From positions 27,353,536 through 27,417,535 of the forward strand of contig NC_067198.1 of assembly GCF_000699445.3 (NCBI RefSeq): a stretch of DNA of 64,000 nt. Reading direction: 5' to 3'. Under the pieces are notes generated by a model, which searched no databases, had not been told where the DNA came from, and saw nothing but the letters and a program-made list of their open reading frames with translations. Source of the stretch: Schistosoma haematobium (lineage: Eukaryota > Platyhelminthes > Trematoda > Strigeidida > Schistosomatidae). Below are positions 1 to 10,720 of this stretch, piece by piece (positions within the stretch are counted from its first letter, which is position 1; each line of letters starts with the position of its first letter). The position numbers and the translations under genes were made by a program.

Positions 1-155
1 ATGGAAAACCTGAAAGCATTGGATAACCGTTTCGTCCTAGTATGTGACTCCTCAACAGTGTACATCCACCATCGCGCTCGTGGGATTCGAACCTAAGATC
101 TGTCGATCTCGCGCGAAAACACGACCTCTGGACCATTGAGTTGGCATCCAAGTAT
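1..155 (-). mobile_element. Hammerhead SINE, family B, degraded, cut by window edge
   Basis: Read on the minus strand this has a tRNA-like head with a B-box (GGTTCGAATCC type, near 85-100), followed by a small hammerhead domain and the family B tail. The ribozyme core is damaged: the conserved CUGA starts with U instead of C, and stem I has two mispairs. The tail runs off the window start, so its real 3' end is not visible. It is an old, inactive copy; family membership is clear from similarity to the copies at 11.5, 34.1 and 56.3 kb. Confidence 0.8.
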
Positions 156-870
156 ATTAATTGTTATGTCTATTTAACCTGAATTAATTTCGAAAAAGTA
201 TATCAATGTATAGTCAAATTACTAAACATGTGTTTTTAATAAACACATCATATGTTCAATAAGAAACCAAGATTAATTTACCGCATATGTACTTTTTATG
301 TTCTTTTGTAATTTAACTATGTTTATAGTTAATAATAATTCATCATTTGTAGCATATTTATTTCATGTATTTGTTTAAGTAATATAAAGTTTAAATCTTT
401 CTAACAGACGTTGTTTCTATGTAGATTTGAATAGTTTTATATTGTTTATTACAAGATAGAAATAAAGTATAGTTTGTTTTAAATCGGTCAAAAATTTATT
501 CTAAGTTATATTATTACATCATATATATATAAAGTGATCTATATATAATAATGAAATCATTTAAACTTGATTACTTATGAGAGAGGAGATAGTGAACATT
601 ATTATTCATAACATTTTCCAATTTATGTGTCTGACATTCATATTATACATGAAACATTACATTAATTATTATTAAGTGGGCCAATGTTTTATAATTGAAT
701 TTTGTATTTAGTAAATACATGATCATTGTTTCCCGTTTAAATTAAAAGTTGTTCTTTTAAATATCGATTATTTATGCATGATTTACTTAGTTTTAAAAAG
801 AAAGAAATTAATAATGGTAGATAGGATATTAGAGTTAGTTTAGATGGTGGTTGGAGGTAGTCGACAGGAA

Positions 871-915
871 ACCCTGGACCTGGGTTTCATGCTAATTGGC
901 ACTCGTCAGCAAGGT
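871..915 (-). ncRNA. Hammerhead ribozyme (family A, proximal)
   Basis: Type I minimal hammerhead. The CUGACGA core lies at 903-909 and GAAA at 885-888 (minus strand). Stem I pairs 910-915 with 871-876 (6 bp, one wobble). Stem II is about 4 bp with a six-base loop; its inner closing pair is G-U here instead of G-C, which may weaken it. Stem III is only 2 bp with a four-base loop. Predicted cut is 3' of the base at 877. Confidence 0.85.
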
Positions 916-947
916 GTACCTGTAATCTTGAGGGAACTGGTGCTCCC

Positions 948-1014
948 TGGCGGATTTGATCCCGTGTCACCCAGCTTCACAGTCAGAGACGTTACCACTG
1001 AGCTATCCGAGCCA
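948..1014 (-). promoter_or_regulatory. tRNA-like head with internal Pol III promoter (family A)
   Basis: The minus strand reads as a degenerate tRNA. The A-box TAGCTCAGTGG fits TRGYNNARNNG, and the B-box GATCAAATC fits GWTCRANNC exactly. It is not a functional tRNA gene, since the arms do not fold cleanly, but it should act as the internal RNA polymerase III promoter of the SINE. The same head occurs at about 6455-6525 and 19990-20060. Confidence 0.8.
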
Positions 1015-1212
1015 CGACTGACCTCCTGTAGGACTGAGATGTAATTACAATTGATTAATCACTGGGTGGTGATCAATGTCATGCGTGTCTAGTACTTATT
1101 AGTGCAGACCGAATGATATCCACCATGTTGCAATGTGGCCACCAGCCTAGGTGGCTCGACACTGCATGCACTATTGTGAGAATAGATGGTGGTTGGAGGT
1201 AGTCGACAGGAA

Positions 1213-1257
1213 ACCTTGGACCCGGGTTTCGTGTTACTTGGCACTCGTCAGCAAGGT
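1213..1257 (-). ncRNA. Hammerhead ribozyme (family A, distal)
   Basis: Core CUGACGA and GAAAC are intact. Stem I pairs 1252-1257 with 1213-1218 perfectly: its 3' strand has A-U in place of the usual G-U wobble. Stem III is the self-complementary octamer ACCCGGGU. The outer pair of stem II is a C/A mismatch. Predicted cut is 3' of the base at 1219. Confidence 0.85.
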
Positions 1258-2534
1258 GTTAGTTAGTATAAACTAATAAATTAATTACCATAATGTTATT
1301 AGTAACTGAATATAGTTTCGTAATAATTATGACTGTTGTTAGTCTTTAGTCATATGCGTATTTAATTTATATACCACAGAAAAGAGGACTTATTTATTAT
1401 CGATCATAGGTGCTTGTCATTCTTTTTGTTTGTTTGTACTGTTAGTTTTAGATAATTAGTTTGTAACTAGTAAACATTTACCGTGAGTATACATTCATGA
1501 ACTGATTAAGTTTTACGAAAAATATTAAATTGTACTCCTTTGAATATTTTGTTACCTTGAATAATTCTCTTAATGATTTTGTGAATTTTTTATAATACAT
1601 TCTTATAAGTTTTGCATGAATATTAAGTTCACTAGTGAAGTCAATTACTTATATTTATAAATTATTTTTAATATGATTGAAGGTAGATATTGGGAAACTT
1701 TGAAACAAATTTACTGGTCATGATTTCTCAGTAAAACCATGGGAATTATCTTCAGTAATAAGTCACTAGTAAACACAAGAATATTATTAGTTTGGGCAGT
1801 TTCCAGGAGTTTGTTGAATTTTATAGCTTACATCATAAGCTAAATTAGGATGAAACAGCTATTCATTGATTTTCATTTGTGAATAACTGTCAAGCCACAG
1901 TTATTCTATAAAGTTAACTACAATTTTAAACGTCTCTCGAAAACGCCCTATAGGCACTTCTTATTCATGATTTTGATAAGAATGTTTATGTTACCCTATC
2001 TACTTAGTGTTGCTTATCAGAATCGCAACATATTCACTGATACTGTTGAACTGAACACCTTAGAAATCACAATTAAGCATATGATTATTGAGAAAGCAAT
2101 ATAAAGACGTTATTTACTTGTTCCAATTACATTTCATGTTGTTGTTAAGCCTATATGAACAAACGTTTATCGCGTTTCTAAGATGTTAATATCGCCTAGA
2201 TATTGAAAATATGAAGGTTTCTCGACCAAAAATATTTACACAGATTAACTTCAATAGAGCTTATCTATAAACGTAAGTAAATACATCTAATTTATTAACA
2301 ACATCTCTGATAACTAAAAACAGTTTTAACTCAACTCAGTGATTTATCATGCGATTGGTTCCCTTTATGAATTTAAATAGAGCAAGAACAAACATTGATG
2401 CAGAATAGTACGAATTCATATTGTTTCGAGGTTTCTCGTCAGCTGCTTACAAACCAAAATTGTGATAGAATTTTTACATGGAGATAGTGTGAAACAATTG
2501 ACGTAAATGAGTGTAGATAACGTGATTACAATAA

Positions 2535-2539
<5 letters not shown>

Positions 2540-2567
<28 letters not shown>
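2540..2567. repeat. (TA)n microsatellite
   Basis: Uninterrupted TA dinucleotide tract of about 14 units. Confidence 0.95.
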
Positions 2568-2569
<2 letters not shown>

Positions 2570-3603
2570 TAGGAACAGGTCAGAGGTCAAAAGAGGGGGT
2601 TAATCCAGGGTGGGTGGTGTAATAATTTAGTGAAGTTCATAAATTGTGTGATAATTGTAGAGATTAATGGAATTAAATAATGATAAGGTAGATTACGTAA
2701 TAATAGTTAAATAGGGTTTGGAAAGTTAAGATGATTTAAGAGGATCAGGTGGTGGAAATGTGTGAATAAAAATTATTTTAAGAATTAGGTAATAGGGGGG
2801 GAATATAAAATATCTTAGAATAAGTAAATGAATAAAATAACCAAAACACAAAGCAAACAGAAACAAAAAGATTACCAGGGTAGTGATAAGTTTATTAAAG
2901 TCTCTTTTTGGATGCATAAGTCCGGTTTCAGTTTCTTAATTGCAATGACTTCAGCAAAGCGGAGAGTGGTAGTAGTTCTTTGTCTATTGATAATTTTAAA
3001 CGCGCGCATAATATCAACGGTATGCCCGGTGTCAAGTAGATGCCGAGCTATTGCACTGTTAAAAGCTTTAGTCCCTCGCAGCGTGATTTATTGTGAATGA
3101 TAGACACATAGAAAAGAAATACCTTTTTATGTGAATCTTTTCCACCTAAGGTGCTTTTTTACAGTAATAATGTTATAATACTATTCTGTTATATTATTTC
3201 ATTTGTTTCTAAGTATAATATAATTTATTATTATCGTAGGTTTGAATTATATAATGGGATATTACTAATTCAACAATTAACTTTTAAGCTTTGTATTATT
3301 ATTTTTTTTGTATTAACATACTTTTACCATCTTATAATAGTTGATTTCAATAGATGAATCAGATATGGTCTATTAACTTTACTAAATAGCAAAGATTCAT
3401 CCAAAAATTACAAATCATCAGTTGTACATGACTAGTTACCTCAAATAAATTAGACAAACATCTTATCATAATGCCATAAAATAAATAATTTATTATTGAA
3501 AATGTCAAAAAAAATCCAGTTGACCTTAATTTATTCCTTTTTTTCTTCTTTTTTTTTACTATCATCAAATCTATCAATTGGTTATTAAAGGTCATGCATA
3601 GAT

Positions 3604-3660
3604 GAATAATAATAATAATAACAATAATAGTAGTAATGATAATAATAATAATAGTAATGA
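3604..3660. repeat. (AAT)n-like imperfect microsatellite
   Basis: Trinucleotide AAT tract broken by single-base variants (AAC, AGT, GAT). Confidence 0.9.
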
Positions 3661-5524
3661 TATTTTTTTTAGTTTTTTTTCTTCAAAATTATGATCTTAT
3701 CTAATTGGCCGAGTTGAAAGAAGATTAAATAAACGAGGTTCAATGTTCAAAAAAAAAAGTACAACTTAAGGAACAATAAAACTTCATTGAAACTATTAGT
3801 TTTCGGTTTTTATTATATAAATTTGCCGCATTTAATCTATTTCACCTGGCCTTATTATAAGCAAAATAATACATTATTGATAAATGAATGTAAAATATTT
3901 TATGAAAAATAGTCATTTATTTTTATGAAATGGAAAAACTGAATTATGAAATATGCTACAATCGACTGAAGCTTTATAGTATATCTTAGCCAGTTAATGT
4001 TATTTAAACATTTATTTACTTTAATATTAACATACATTATGGATTCACTTCAATTGTGTAACCAATAAAGTTAGTCTGTGATATGAATAAATTCTAAACT
4101 TTAAATATTTTTTCACCAATGTTGTCTATTACATATGCTTGTATATGGTTCGAACGTTCAATTGATTAAATTATTCATACTGGTCAGTGATATCTTAATT
4201 GCTGGATATCTTCAATCCTAGTAGTAATTAAAATTTAAAGATAGAACTGTGGATTACTAGTCTATGAGTGGGTAAATTAGCATTACAGTAATTGCTTGAT
4301 GATTCTAAACCTAAGATGTTGTATTTTATTGATTAGCTCATGAAGATCCTCCTCATAACTTTAACAAAACAAAGGAATATTGATTTGTAAAGTGAAGTAT
4401 TCGATTGTTTGCACAATATTTGAATGTAAGTGAATTAACAGTCAAGCGAATAGCAATTATTTGTTTGTGAAGTGTTTTATTGAATATGAAGAAGACACTG
4501 TACAGTAAACTCACTAAGTTAATCAAAATCCCATTTGCAATATTACTATAAGCTGACTAAAAGTAAATAAAAGTTGGGTTTTGTAGTAGTTGTTTGTCAA
4601 TAAACAATGAGGTGGCATTTAGTAAAGGTAATAGTTCACTATTGATACTTAAGTGTATATTTACTCAAAATAAAATTAGCATCTCTCATTTCGAATGACG
4701 AAAGAATAATTATTGACTTTTGACCTAAATAAAAGTATAAAAGATGGAAGTTAATAATCGCTTGTTAGATCATCTAATCATTTGCTAAATGTTCTGATTT
4801 TGGAATAAACTTTTCAACTCTGAACTTATTTTTAGCTACCTACTGGATCTTAGTAACCGAGTTATTTACTCAAGCGTTTTATAAAAGACGTAACTTCAAA
4901 CTGGCTACAGTGAGACTCAAACATGGAAACCCCAGTGTTTGTCATGTAGTATTATATAAATTATATAATCTCAGATAAACGCGATATAATTATGTGAGAA
5001 CCAATATGAAACAAATTTTAAATCCTCTACTTTGCCTTGTATAACATTTACATATGGGAATTAAAAATATCTATGGTTAAATGATGACAAAAAGAATAAT
5101 CAGAATTACGAAAATCTACATTTAAATTGTACAGAATTGAATAAGACAGCATATGGATACCTATTAGAAATTTGTAATTTTTTCTCAGTTACTTACTGGT
5201 GTGTTATGACCATTGATCAGATTTTACAAAGAATGTTTAACTTAAAAACTATCTACATTACTAATTAACTTTATCTACTTTTTAATAATGTTTTACAACT
5301 CAATTGTTAATTTGTGTAGTTTCTTTCATTTTCCTTAAGCTTAAATCTTAACGATTTTGTTCTTAATCTATATGAGTTTGAGATTGAAACTGTTTCACTA
5401 TTCTATTTTCTTACTTTTTATAATGGGATTTTCTTGTTTAACATTAGCCATTTGTACTAAATATGATTTGAATCAAGTGGATTCATTTATGCTTATTAAT
5501 TATCATCTAATTAGTATTTTCATA

Positions 5525-5660
5525 ATGGTAGAGAAGATTTATAGCTCAGGTGGAAAATTTTGGTGGAATTTTTTATTCTTTCAGCTGAATGAATTTGATC
5601 GTGGAGTTTTTATCGTTATTCTGAACGATATCATCAGCATAAACTTCAGGTAGAAGTTTT
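5525..5660 (-). mobile_element. Penelope-like element 3' tail fragment
   Basis: Matches, on the minus strand, the last 130 or so bases of the PLE copy at 15.8-15.93 kb (the region encoding the C-terminal Ala-Asp-Asp-Val-Val stretch and the final CTGAGCTA-type end). It is diverged, 5'-truncated and non-coding now. Confidence 0.75.
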
Positions 5661-5795
5661 ATGAACGAATAGGTTATGATTGAAAAATAAATCTATCCTA
5701 TACAAACAACTAAATATTTTCAGAAAGATAGTTTTATGAAGATTGTCCTGTAATCTAATAGCTGAATTGATGAATCAATTAAAACTAAATCATCA

Positions 5796-5830
5796 TGGAA
5801 AACCTGAAAGTACTGAATAACCGTTTATAT
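5796..5830 (-). mobile_element. Family B SINE tail scrap
   Basis: A short minus-strand match to the ribozyme 3' half and early tail of family B (catggaaaacctgaaag type, then ccgttt). Too short to say more. Confidence 0.6.
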
Positions 5831-5913
5831 GTTTTATGATTTATTTGTTAATTACATAGATTTTCAATATTTAGCGTATTATAAATAGTTGAGATCATGA
5901 GTCATTTAAAGCT

Positions 5914-6168
5914 TAGATGGTGGTTGGAGGTAGTCCCTCAAGATTACAGGTACACCTTGCTGACGAGTGCCAATTAGCACGAAACCCGGGTCCAGGGTTT
6001 CCTGTCGACTACCTCCAACCACCATCTAAATCTCAATACATAGTGATCGCAGTGTCGAGTCACCTAGACTGGTGACCACATTGCAACATGATCGATAGCA
6101 TTCGATCTGCACTAATAAGGACTAGACAAGCATGACATTGATCACCACCCAGTGATCAATCAATTGTG
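5914..6168 (+). mobile_element. Family A SINE, plus orientation, inverted 5' tail
   Basis: Begins with a 21-base inverted copy of its own internal tail (5915-5936 against 6007-6028), followed by an intact hammerhead and the full tail ending in caattgtg. The direct repeat tcatttaaagct flanks it at 5902-5913 and 6170-6181, a 12-bp target duplication. The tRNA head is missing, so this copy is 5'-truncated. Confidence 0.85.
5954..5998 (+). ncRNA. Hammerhead ribozyme, intact
   Basis: All core bases are canonical (CUGACGA 5960-5966, GAAA 5981-5984). Stem I is 6 bp (5954-5959 with 5993-5998, one wobble). Stem II is a perfect 4 bp closed by a six-base loop. Stem III is the palindrome ACCCGGGU (5984-5991). 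Cut expected after 5992. This is one of the best-preserved ribozymes in the window. Confidence 0.9.
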
Positions 6169-6205
6169 ATCATTTAAAGCTAGATCACCATGGAAAACCT
6201 GAAAG

Positions 6206-6578
6206 CACAATTGATTGATAACTGGGTCGTGATAAGTTTCACGTGTGTCAAGTCGTTATTTAGTGCAGATCGAATGCTATCGACCATGTTGCGCTGTGGT
6301 CACCAGTCTAGGTGACTCGACACTGCGAGCACTATGTATTGAGATTTAGATGGTGGTTGGAGGTAGTCAACAGGAAACCCTGGACCCGGGTTTCGTGCTA
6401 ATTGGCACTCGTCAGCAAGGTGTACCTGTAATCTTGAGGGAACTGGTGATCCCTGGCGGATTCGATCCCGTGTCACCCAGCCTCACAGTCAGAGACGTTA
6501 CCACTGAGCTATCCGAGCCACGACTGACCTCCTGTAGGACTGAGATGTAATCCTGTAGACTACTTCCAACCACCATCT
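6206..6578 (-). mobile_element. Family A SINE, minus orientation, full unit with inverted 5' tail
   Basis: On the minus strand it starts with an inverted tail copy (6551-6578), then the unit start, tRNA head (about 6455-6525), intact ribozyme and tail to caattgtg at 6206. Flanking 12-mers aaaacctgaaag (6194-6205) and aaaatctggaag (6579-6590) are a target duplication with two substitutions. With the neighbouring A copy it forms a large inverted repeat. Confidence 0.85.
6377..6421 (-). ncRNA. Hammerhead ribozyme, intact
   Basis: Same core, stem I, stem II and palindromic stem III as the copy at 5954-5998, base for base, but on the opposite strand. Cut expected 3' of the base at 6383. Confidence 0.9.
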
Positions 6579-6630
6579 AAAATCTGGAAGCACTGGATGG
6601 CCGTTTCGTCCTATTGTGCGCATTCATTTA

Positions 6631-7348
6631 TTTTTATAGTATGATAATAAAAAAAAACCCAAAAATAATCATTGAAAGATATTGAAATATCGGACATAAT
6701 CAAGTTTACTGAATAATATAAGGTAAATAAAATTACTTTGATGTTTAATGAGTGTAAATACAAAACTATGTTGATGATGATTAGTTCTTTTCAATAAATT
6801 TTCACAAACAATCGAATGACAAACTAAGCCCATGGAAAATATGTCTATATATAGATATATCATTTTGCATAAAACATTCGTATACAAATAATTATTGGCT
6901 ACATTTATTAAGTAAACATTTAAGATGAATAAATTATTAATCAAACTATTATAAATTAAACAAAACAAGTAACTGAAGAAACCCCATAGGGATTATATAA
7001 TGAAATAAGAAAGAACAGAAGAAAAAAAGAGTATAGAAAGCTATTAAGTAAACAACAGGGGTCATTTTGAATGATCAAATAAGTGATTATATGAACGATG
7101 TTTATTAAAATGTAATAATCATTAATGAATTAGTTTTTTTTTAAATGTCTCAGCTAAATCTTAGAATATAATAAAACAAACTATGCAGTTAAAAGACAAA
7201 TGGAGTTTAACTGTTGTTATTATGTCAATAATGTTTACCTGAACAAATGATGTAATTTAAAGTGTTAAAGGTTTATCCATTCATGAATAAGGGATAATTT
7301 AAATTACTAACAAAGACATTATTGAGTTTTATATGGTTATGTATTTAG
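6631..7348. other. AT-rich spacer
   Basis: No gene, RNA or repeat recognised. The 99-codon minus-strand open frame at 6669-6968 is Ile/Leu/Asn-rich AT translation without support. Confidence 0.5.
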
Positions 7349-7360
7349 TTAAATCAAAAT

Positions 7361-7655
7361 TACTTACTTTACTTACTCACGCCTGTTAATTCTAATGGAG
7401 CATAGGCCGCCAACCAGCATTCTCCAACCCACTTTATCCTGGGCCTTCTTTTCTAATTCTATCCAATTTTTGTTCATTCTTCTCATGTCTATCTCCATTT
7501 CCCGGCGTAATGTGTTCCTTGGTCTTCCTCCGCCTGAAGTCCCTCCGGGGGTTACTGCCGGTCCCAAGCCCGGATAGAGGAGGAGGGTTGGGCATGGGGT
7601 TAGCGTCCCCATCCTGTAGAAAACTAACTCGCTAAAAAAACGCTAGCCAGAAAAA
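7361..7655 (-). mobile_element. Internally deleted RTE-clade retrotransposon (SINE-like)
   Basis: The minus strand opens with GC-rich sequence unlike the ORF regions seen in the other RTE fragments. At about 7545 it jumps directly to the last 55 or so codons of the RTE ORF ([18 protein letters not shown]... region), then ends in an AGTAAGTAA-type tandem tail. A perfect 12-bp target duplication, ttaaatcaaaat, lies at 7349-7360 and 7656-7667, so this 295-bp form is a complete insertion. An internal deletion of an RTE element is the likely origin; that the GC-rich part is the true RTE 5' end is inference. Confidence 0.8.
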
Positions 7656-8334
7656 TTAAATCAAAATGGTTTAGTGTAATTCTAGTTTATATTTTTAATA
7701 CTGATGCAATATTAATAGAATTGTCAAGCCATTTTTTAAAATTTGAAACAATTAGTCCCTTTTATAAATTTCAATAGAACAATGAGAAGACGAAGTAAGT
7801 GACCATATTGTTCGAAATGTATGATGCAAATACATCACATTTTTCAGATCAACTCTGTCTTCTCATTATTCTATCGAGACATTTTTTAAATATTTCATCA
7901 TAATAATTTATATATTTTTTTAAGGACAATTTGATAGATTTACTTATTATATATTTGTAACCTATGTAATGGTCTACTTAAACAGCTTTATTCTTCGAAG
8001 GAAATTGAGTTCATTTATATATGTGCAGTATATTTTGCTGAATACGAAATCGATAATTCATGTATACTGGTGAACTATTTTCTGTCTCATTATGTAATGT
8101 CATTGTTTCGGAAAGTAGTTACGTAAAGCAAAGTATCTCGAAACATTTAACATTAACATATTATTGAACAGATATAGTCAAGTGCTAATTTCTTCTACCC
8201 ATTTTCTTATTATCCATTTAATCATAATATGTTTATTAGTGTTAAACAATCTCGTTTGGTTGGTAACAGATAACAACCATATAAGGTCTCTTGTTTAAAT
8301 ATGTTTTGTGAGGTTCAAACGAAATATAAGCTTC

Positions 8335-9350
8335 ACTTAGTTACGCCTGTTAACCCTTATGGACGAACATAGGTCGCTCACCAACATTCTCCATCCAACT
8401 CTGTCCTAGACAATCCTTTCTACCTGTCTCCAGTTCCTATTCATTCTTTTCATGTTTGCTTCCAATTCTCGAGGCCGCATGTCCTCTAGCCTTCTTTTTT
8501 CCCATTTCCCTTCAGAATTCCAAGTAAGCGCTTGCCTTATGATACATTTTGATGATTTTCTCAATGTGCGTCCTATCCGCTCCCAACATCTAATTTTCTA
8601 TCCAGATGGAAGCTAGTTTGACCTCCTCCACAGTAGGCCGTTACTGATGGTATCCGGCCGACGGATATTCACACTCTTACGTAGACGGTTGTTTAGAAAT
8701 ACTTGTACTGTTTTGATGATGGTTGTGGTAGTTTTCCGAGTTTCGACTCCGTAGAATAGGACTGTTTCGATGTACGCATTAAAGATTCTGACTTTGATGT
8801 TTGTTGACAGTTGTTTCGAGTTGTATACGTTCTTCAACTATAGAAATTCTGTCCTTACTCTGCCAATCCTCGTCTGTACGTCTGCATTAGGTCCTCTTTG
8901 TTTATCGATGATGCTAGTCAGATACGTGATTGTTTCAACATCTCACAGAGTTTCCATATCAAATGTGGTTGACTTAGTTGGTGTTCTTTGTGTTGTATTT
9001 AAGGATCTCGCTTGTGTATGTTGAGGCTGTTGCTACACTAGTTGTTTTGACCTGCATTTGTTCGTGTGCATAGGATAGAAGAGCTAGATGATCTGCGAAG
9101 TCCGAATCGTTTAGTTGCATGCAAGTTGTCTAATATATTCCGTGTTTTTCCTGAGATGTGAATGTCTTATTAATCCAGTCGACCACCAGACGAAAGAGAA
9201 AGGCAGGAAGTAAGCAACCTTGTCTGACTCCGGTTTTCACTTGGAAGGCGTCTGTCAGCTGTCTTCCACGCACCACTTTTTAATGTAGTCCGTCGTATGA
9301 ATTGCAGATGATGTTGAGGATTTGCTCAAGTATACCATAGTGTCTAAAAA
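8335..9350 (-). mobile_element. RTE-clade LINE, 5'-truncated, decayed
   Basis: Minus-strand similarity to the RTE copies at 9.5 and 50.6 kb runs from the 3' tail (8335) through the C-terminal domain to the reverse transcriptase palm. Readable pieces include a VYNSKQLSTNIKVRIFNAYIETVLFYGVET stretch (8613-8837), the part after the palm. Many frameshifts and stops make it the oldest of the RTE copies here. The 5' edge at about 9350 is approximate. Confidence 0.8.
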
Positions 9351-9468
9351 GTTTCCTATGATGTTATCATCAGTAACTGCTAACTTATCCTTTCTTTTTA
9401 ATAATAATAATAACACTAACACATGATGTAATCTTTATCAAAAAACGCTATTGATTCTGTTCAGTTAC

Positions 9469-10446
9469 TTACTTACGCCTATTACTCCTAATGGAGCATA
9501 GGCCGCCGACCAGCATTCTCCAACCCACTCTGTCCTGGGCCTTCTTTTCTAATTCCATCCAATTCTTATTCATTTTTCTCATGTCTATCTCCATTTCTCG
9601 GCGTAATGTGTTCTTTGGTCTTCCTCTCCTCCTCCTTTGGCCTTGAGGATTCCATGTGAGGGCTTGTCTTGTGACGCAGTTGGGTGCTTTCCTCAATGTG
9701 TGTCCTATCCACTTCCAGCGCTTCTTCCTGATTTCTTCCTCCACTGGGATCTGCTTTGTTCTCTCCCACAGTAGGTTGTTGCTAATAGTTTCCGGCCAAC
9801 AGATCCGAAGTACTTAGCGTAGACAACTGTTAATAAACACCTGTATTTTCTGGATGATGGCTTTCGTAGTTCTCCAGGTTTCTGCCCCATACAGTAGAAC
9901 TGTCTTGACATTTGTATTGAAAATCCTGACCTTGGTGTTGGTTGACAGTTGCTTTGAGCTCCAGATGTTCTTCAGTTGTAAATATGCTGCTCTTGCTTTG
10001 CCGATCCGCGCCTTCACATCTGCATCAGATCCACCCTGTTCATCAGTGATGCTGCCCAAATATGTAAAGGTTTTTACATCTTCCAAATCTCCTCCGTCAA
10101 CTATGATTGGATTGTTGCATTCTGTATTGTATCGGAGAATCCTGCTTTTCCCTTTGTGTATATTGAGATCTACTGCTGCTGAGACTGCTGCCACGCTGGT
10201 CGTCTTCGCCTGCATCTGTTGTTGCGTTTGCGATAGAAGGGCCAGATCATCTGAGAAGTCTAGATCGTCCAACTGCATCCTAGATGTCCATTGTATCCCG
10301 TGCTTTCCTTCAGATGTTGATGTCTTCAAAATCCATTCGATCACGATCAGGAGAGAGAGAGAAAGAGTGAGAGTAAGCAACCTTGCCTGACACCGGTCTT
10401 TACTTCGAACGAGTTTGTCAACTGTCCTCCATGCACAATTTTGCAT
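9469..10446 (-). pseudogene. RTE reverse transcriptase fragment, frameshifted
   Basis: Reads in at least two frames. 9814-10446 (210 codons) has the palm motif FSDD at residues 64-67 (normally FADD), preceded by a GA-rich patch that replaces the usual RQGCLLSPFLF block and suggests microsatellite expansion with a frameshift. It continues through SDADVKARIGKARAAYLQLKN and LLYGAETWR. 9469-9744 has the C-terminal [30 protein letters not shown] region and the end CSIRSNRRK. The upstream endonuclease and fingers are absent. No function expected. Confidence 0.85.
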
Positions 10447-10475
10447 TTTAATCCATCATAGGAATTCTGTATGAT

Positions 10476-10689
10476 CACAATTGATTGATCACTGGGTGGT
10501 GATCAATCTCATGCTTGTCTAGTCCCTATTAGTGCAGATCGAATGCTATCGATCATGTTGCAATGTGGCCACCAGTCTAGGTGACTCGACACTGCGGGCA
10601 CTATGTATTGAGATTTAGATGGTGGTTGGAGGTAGTCAACAGGAAACCCTGGACCCGGGTTTCCTGTTGACTACCTCCAACCACCATCT
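10476..10689 (-). mobile_element. Family A SINE inside RTE, fold-back form
   Basis: Bounded by a perfect 13-bp direct repeat (aattctgtatgat at 10463-10475 and 10690-10702). Removing the insert and one repeat restores the RTE sequence, confirmed by the homologous stretch at 9290-9345. On the minus strand the first 33 bases (10657-10689) are an inverted copy of the sequence at 10617-10650, giving a hairpin with a 7-base loop. The body starts in the 3' half of the ribozyme (from GAAAC), so the tRNA head and the catalytic 5' half are lost. Confidence 0.9.
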
Positions 10690-10720
10690 AATTCTGTATG
10701 ATATTGACTATCTGTTCAAT

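Larger units (their letters stand above)
842..1260 (-). mobile_element. Hammerhead SINE, family A, tandem one-and-a-bit unit
   Basis: On the minus strand the order is ribozyme, tail, tRNA-like head, second ribozyme, start of a second tail. The two ribozyme cut sites are 342 bp apart, so one full unit is bounded by self-cleaving motifs at both ends. The tail end and the next unit's start are directly joined near 1050. Possible target duplication: agttagttta at 833-842 against agttagtata at 1261-1270 (9 of 10). This tandem form is typical of Sm-alpha-like repeats and would let an RNA be trimmed to unit length. Confidence 0.85.
1270..5520. other. AT-rich spacer, no gene seen
   Basis: No coding exon, RNA gene or recognisable repeat copy was found beyond simple repeats. 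Short open frames here are low-complexity Lys/Ile/Phe-rich translations of AT-rich DNA without splice or homology support. A TA tract (2540-2567) and an AAT-type tract (3604-3660) are listed separately. Confidence 0.5.
5886..6630 (-). mobile_element. Family B SINE split by two family A insertions
   Basis: Three blocks make one minus-strand family B 3' end: 5886-5913 (tail end), 6182-6205 (mid tail) and 6591-6628 (ribozyme remnant). The pieces join in the right order when the two A insertions are removed. The ribozyme part is missing one strand of stem II. This sets the relative age: B is older than the two A insertions. Confidence 0.75.
9465..10720 (-). mobile_element. RTE-clade LINE, 5'-truncated, interrupted by a SINE
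   Basis: Minus-strand RTE fragment ending in a TAAGTAAGTAA tail at 9465 and truncated 5' near 10720. It carries the reverse transcriptase palm through the C-terminal domain. A family A SINE is inserted at 10476-10689; the RTE resumes at 10690 in register with the copy at 9290-9345. Confidence 0.85.

Noticed and set aside
844..1044. 66-codon open frame, repeated at 6350-6550
   Set aside because: It is the antisense of the family A tRNA head and ribozyme; repeated only because the SINE is repeated.
5357..5653. 98-codon plus-strand open frame with hydrophobic start
   Set aside because: The second half is antisense PLE tail; no splice or domain support.
9854..10390. 178-codon plus-strand open frame
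   Set aside because: Antisense shadow of the RTE reverse transcriptase on the minus strand.
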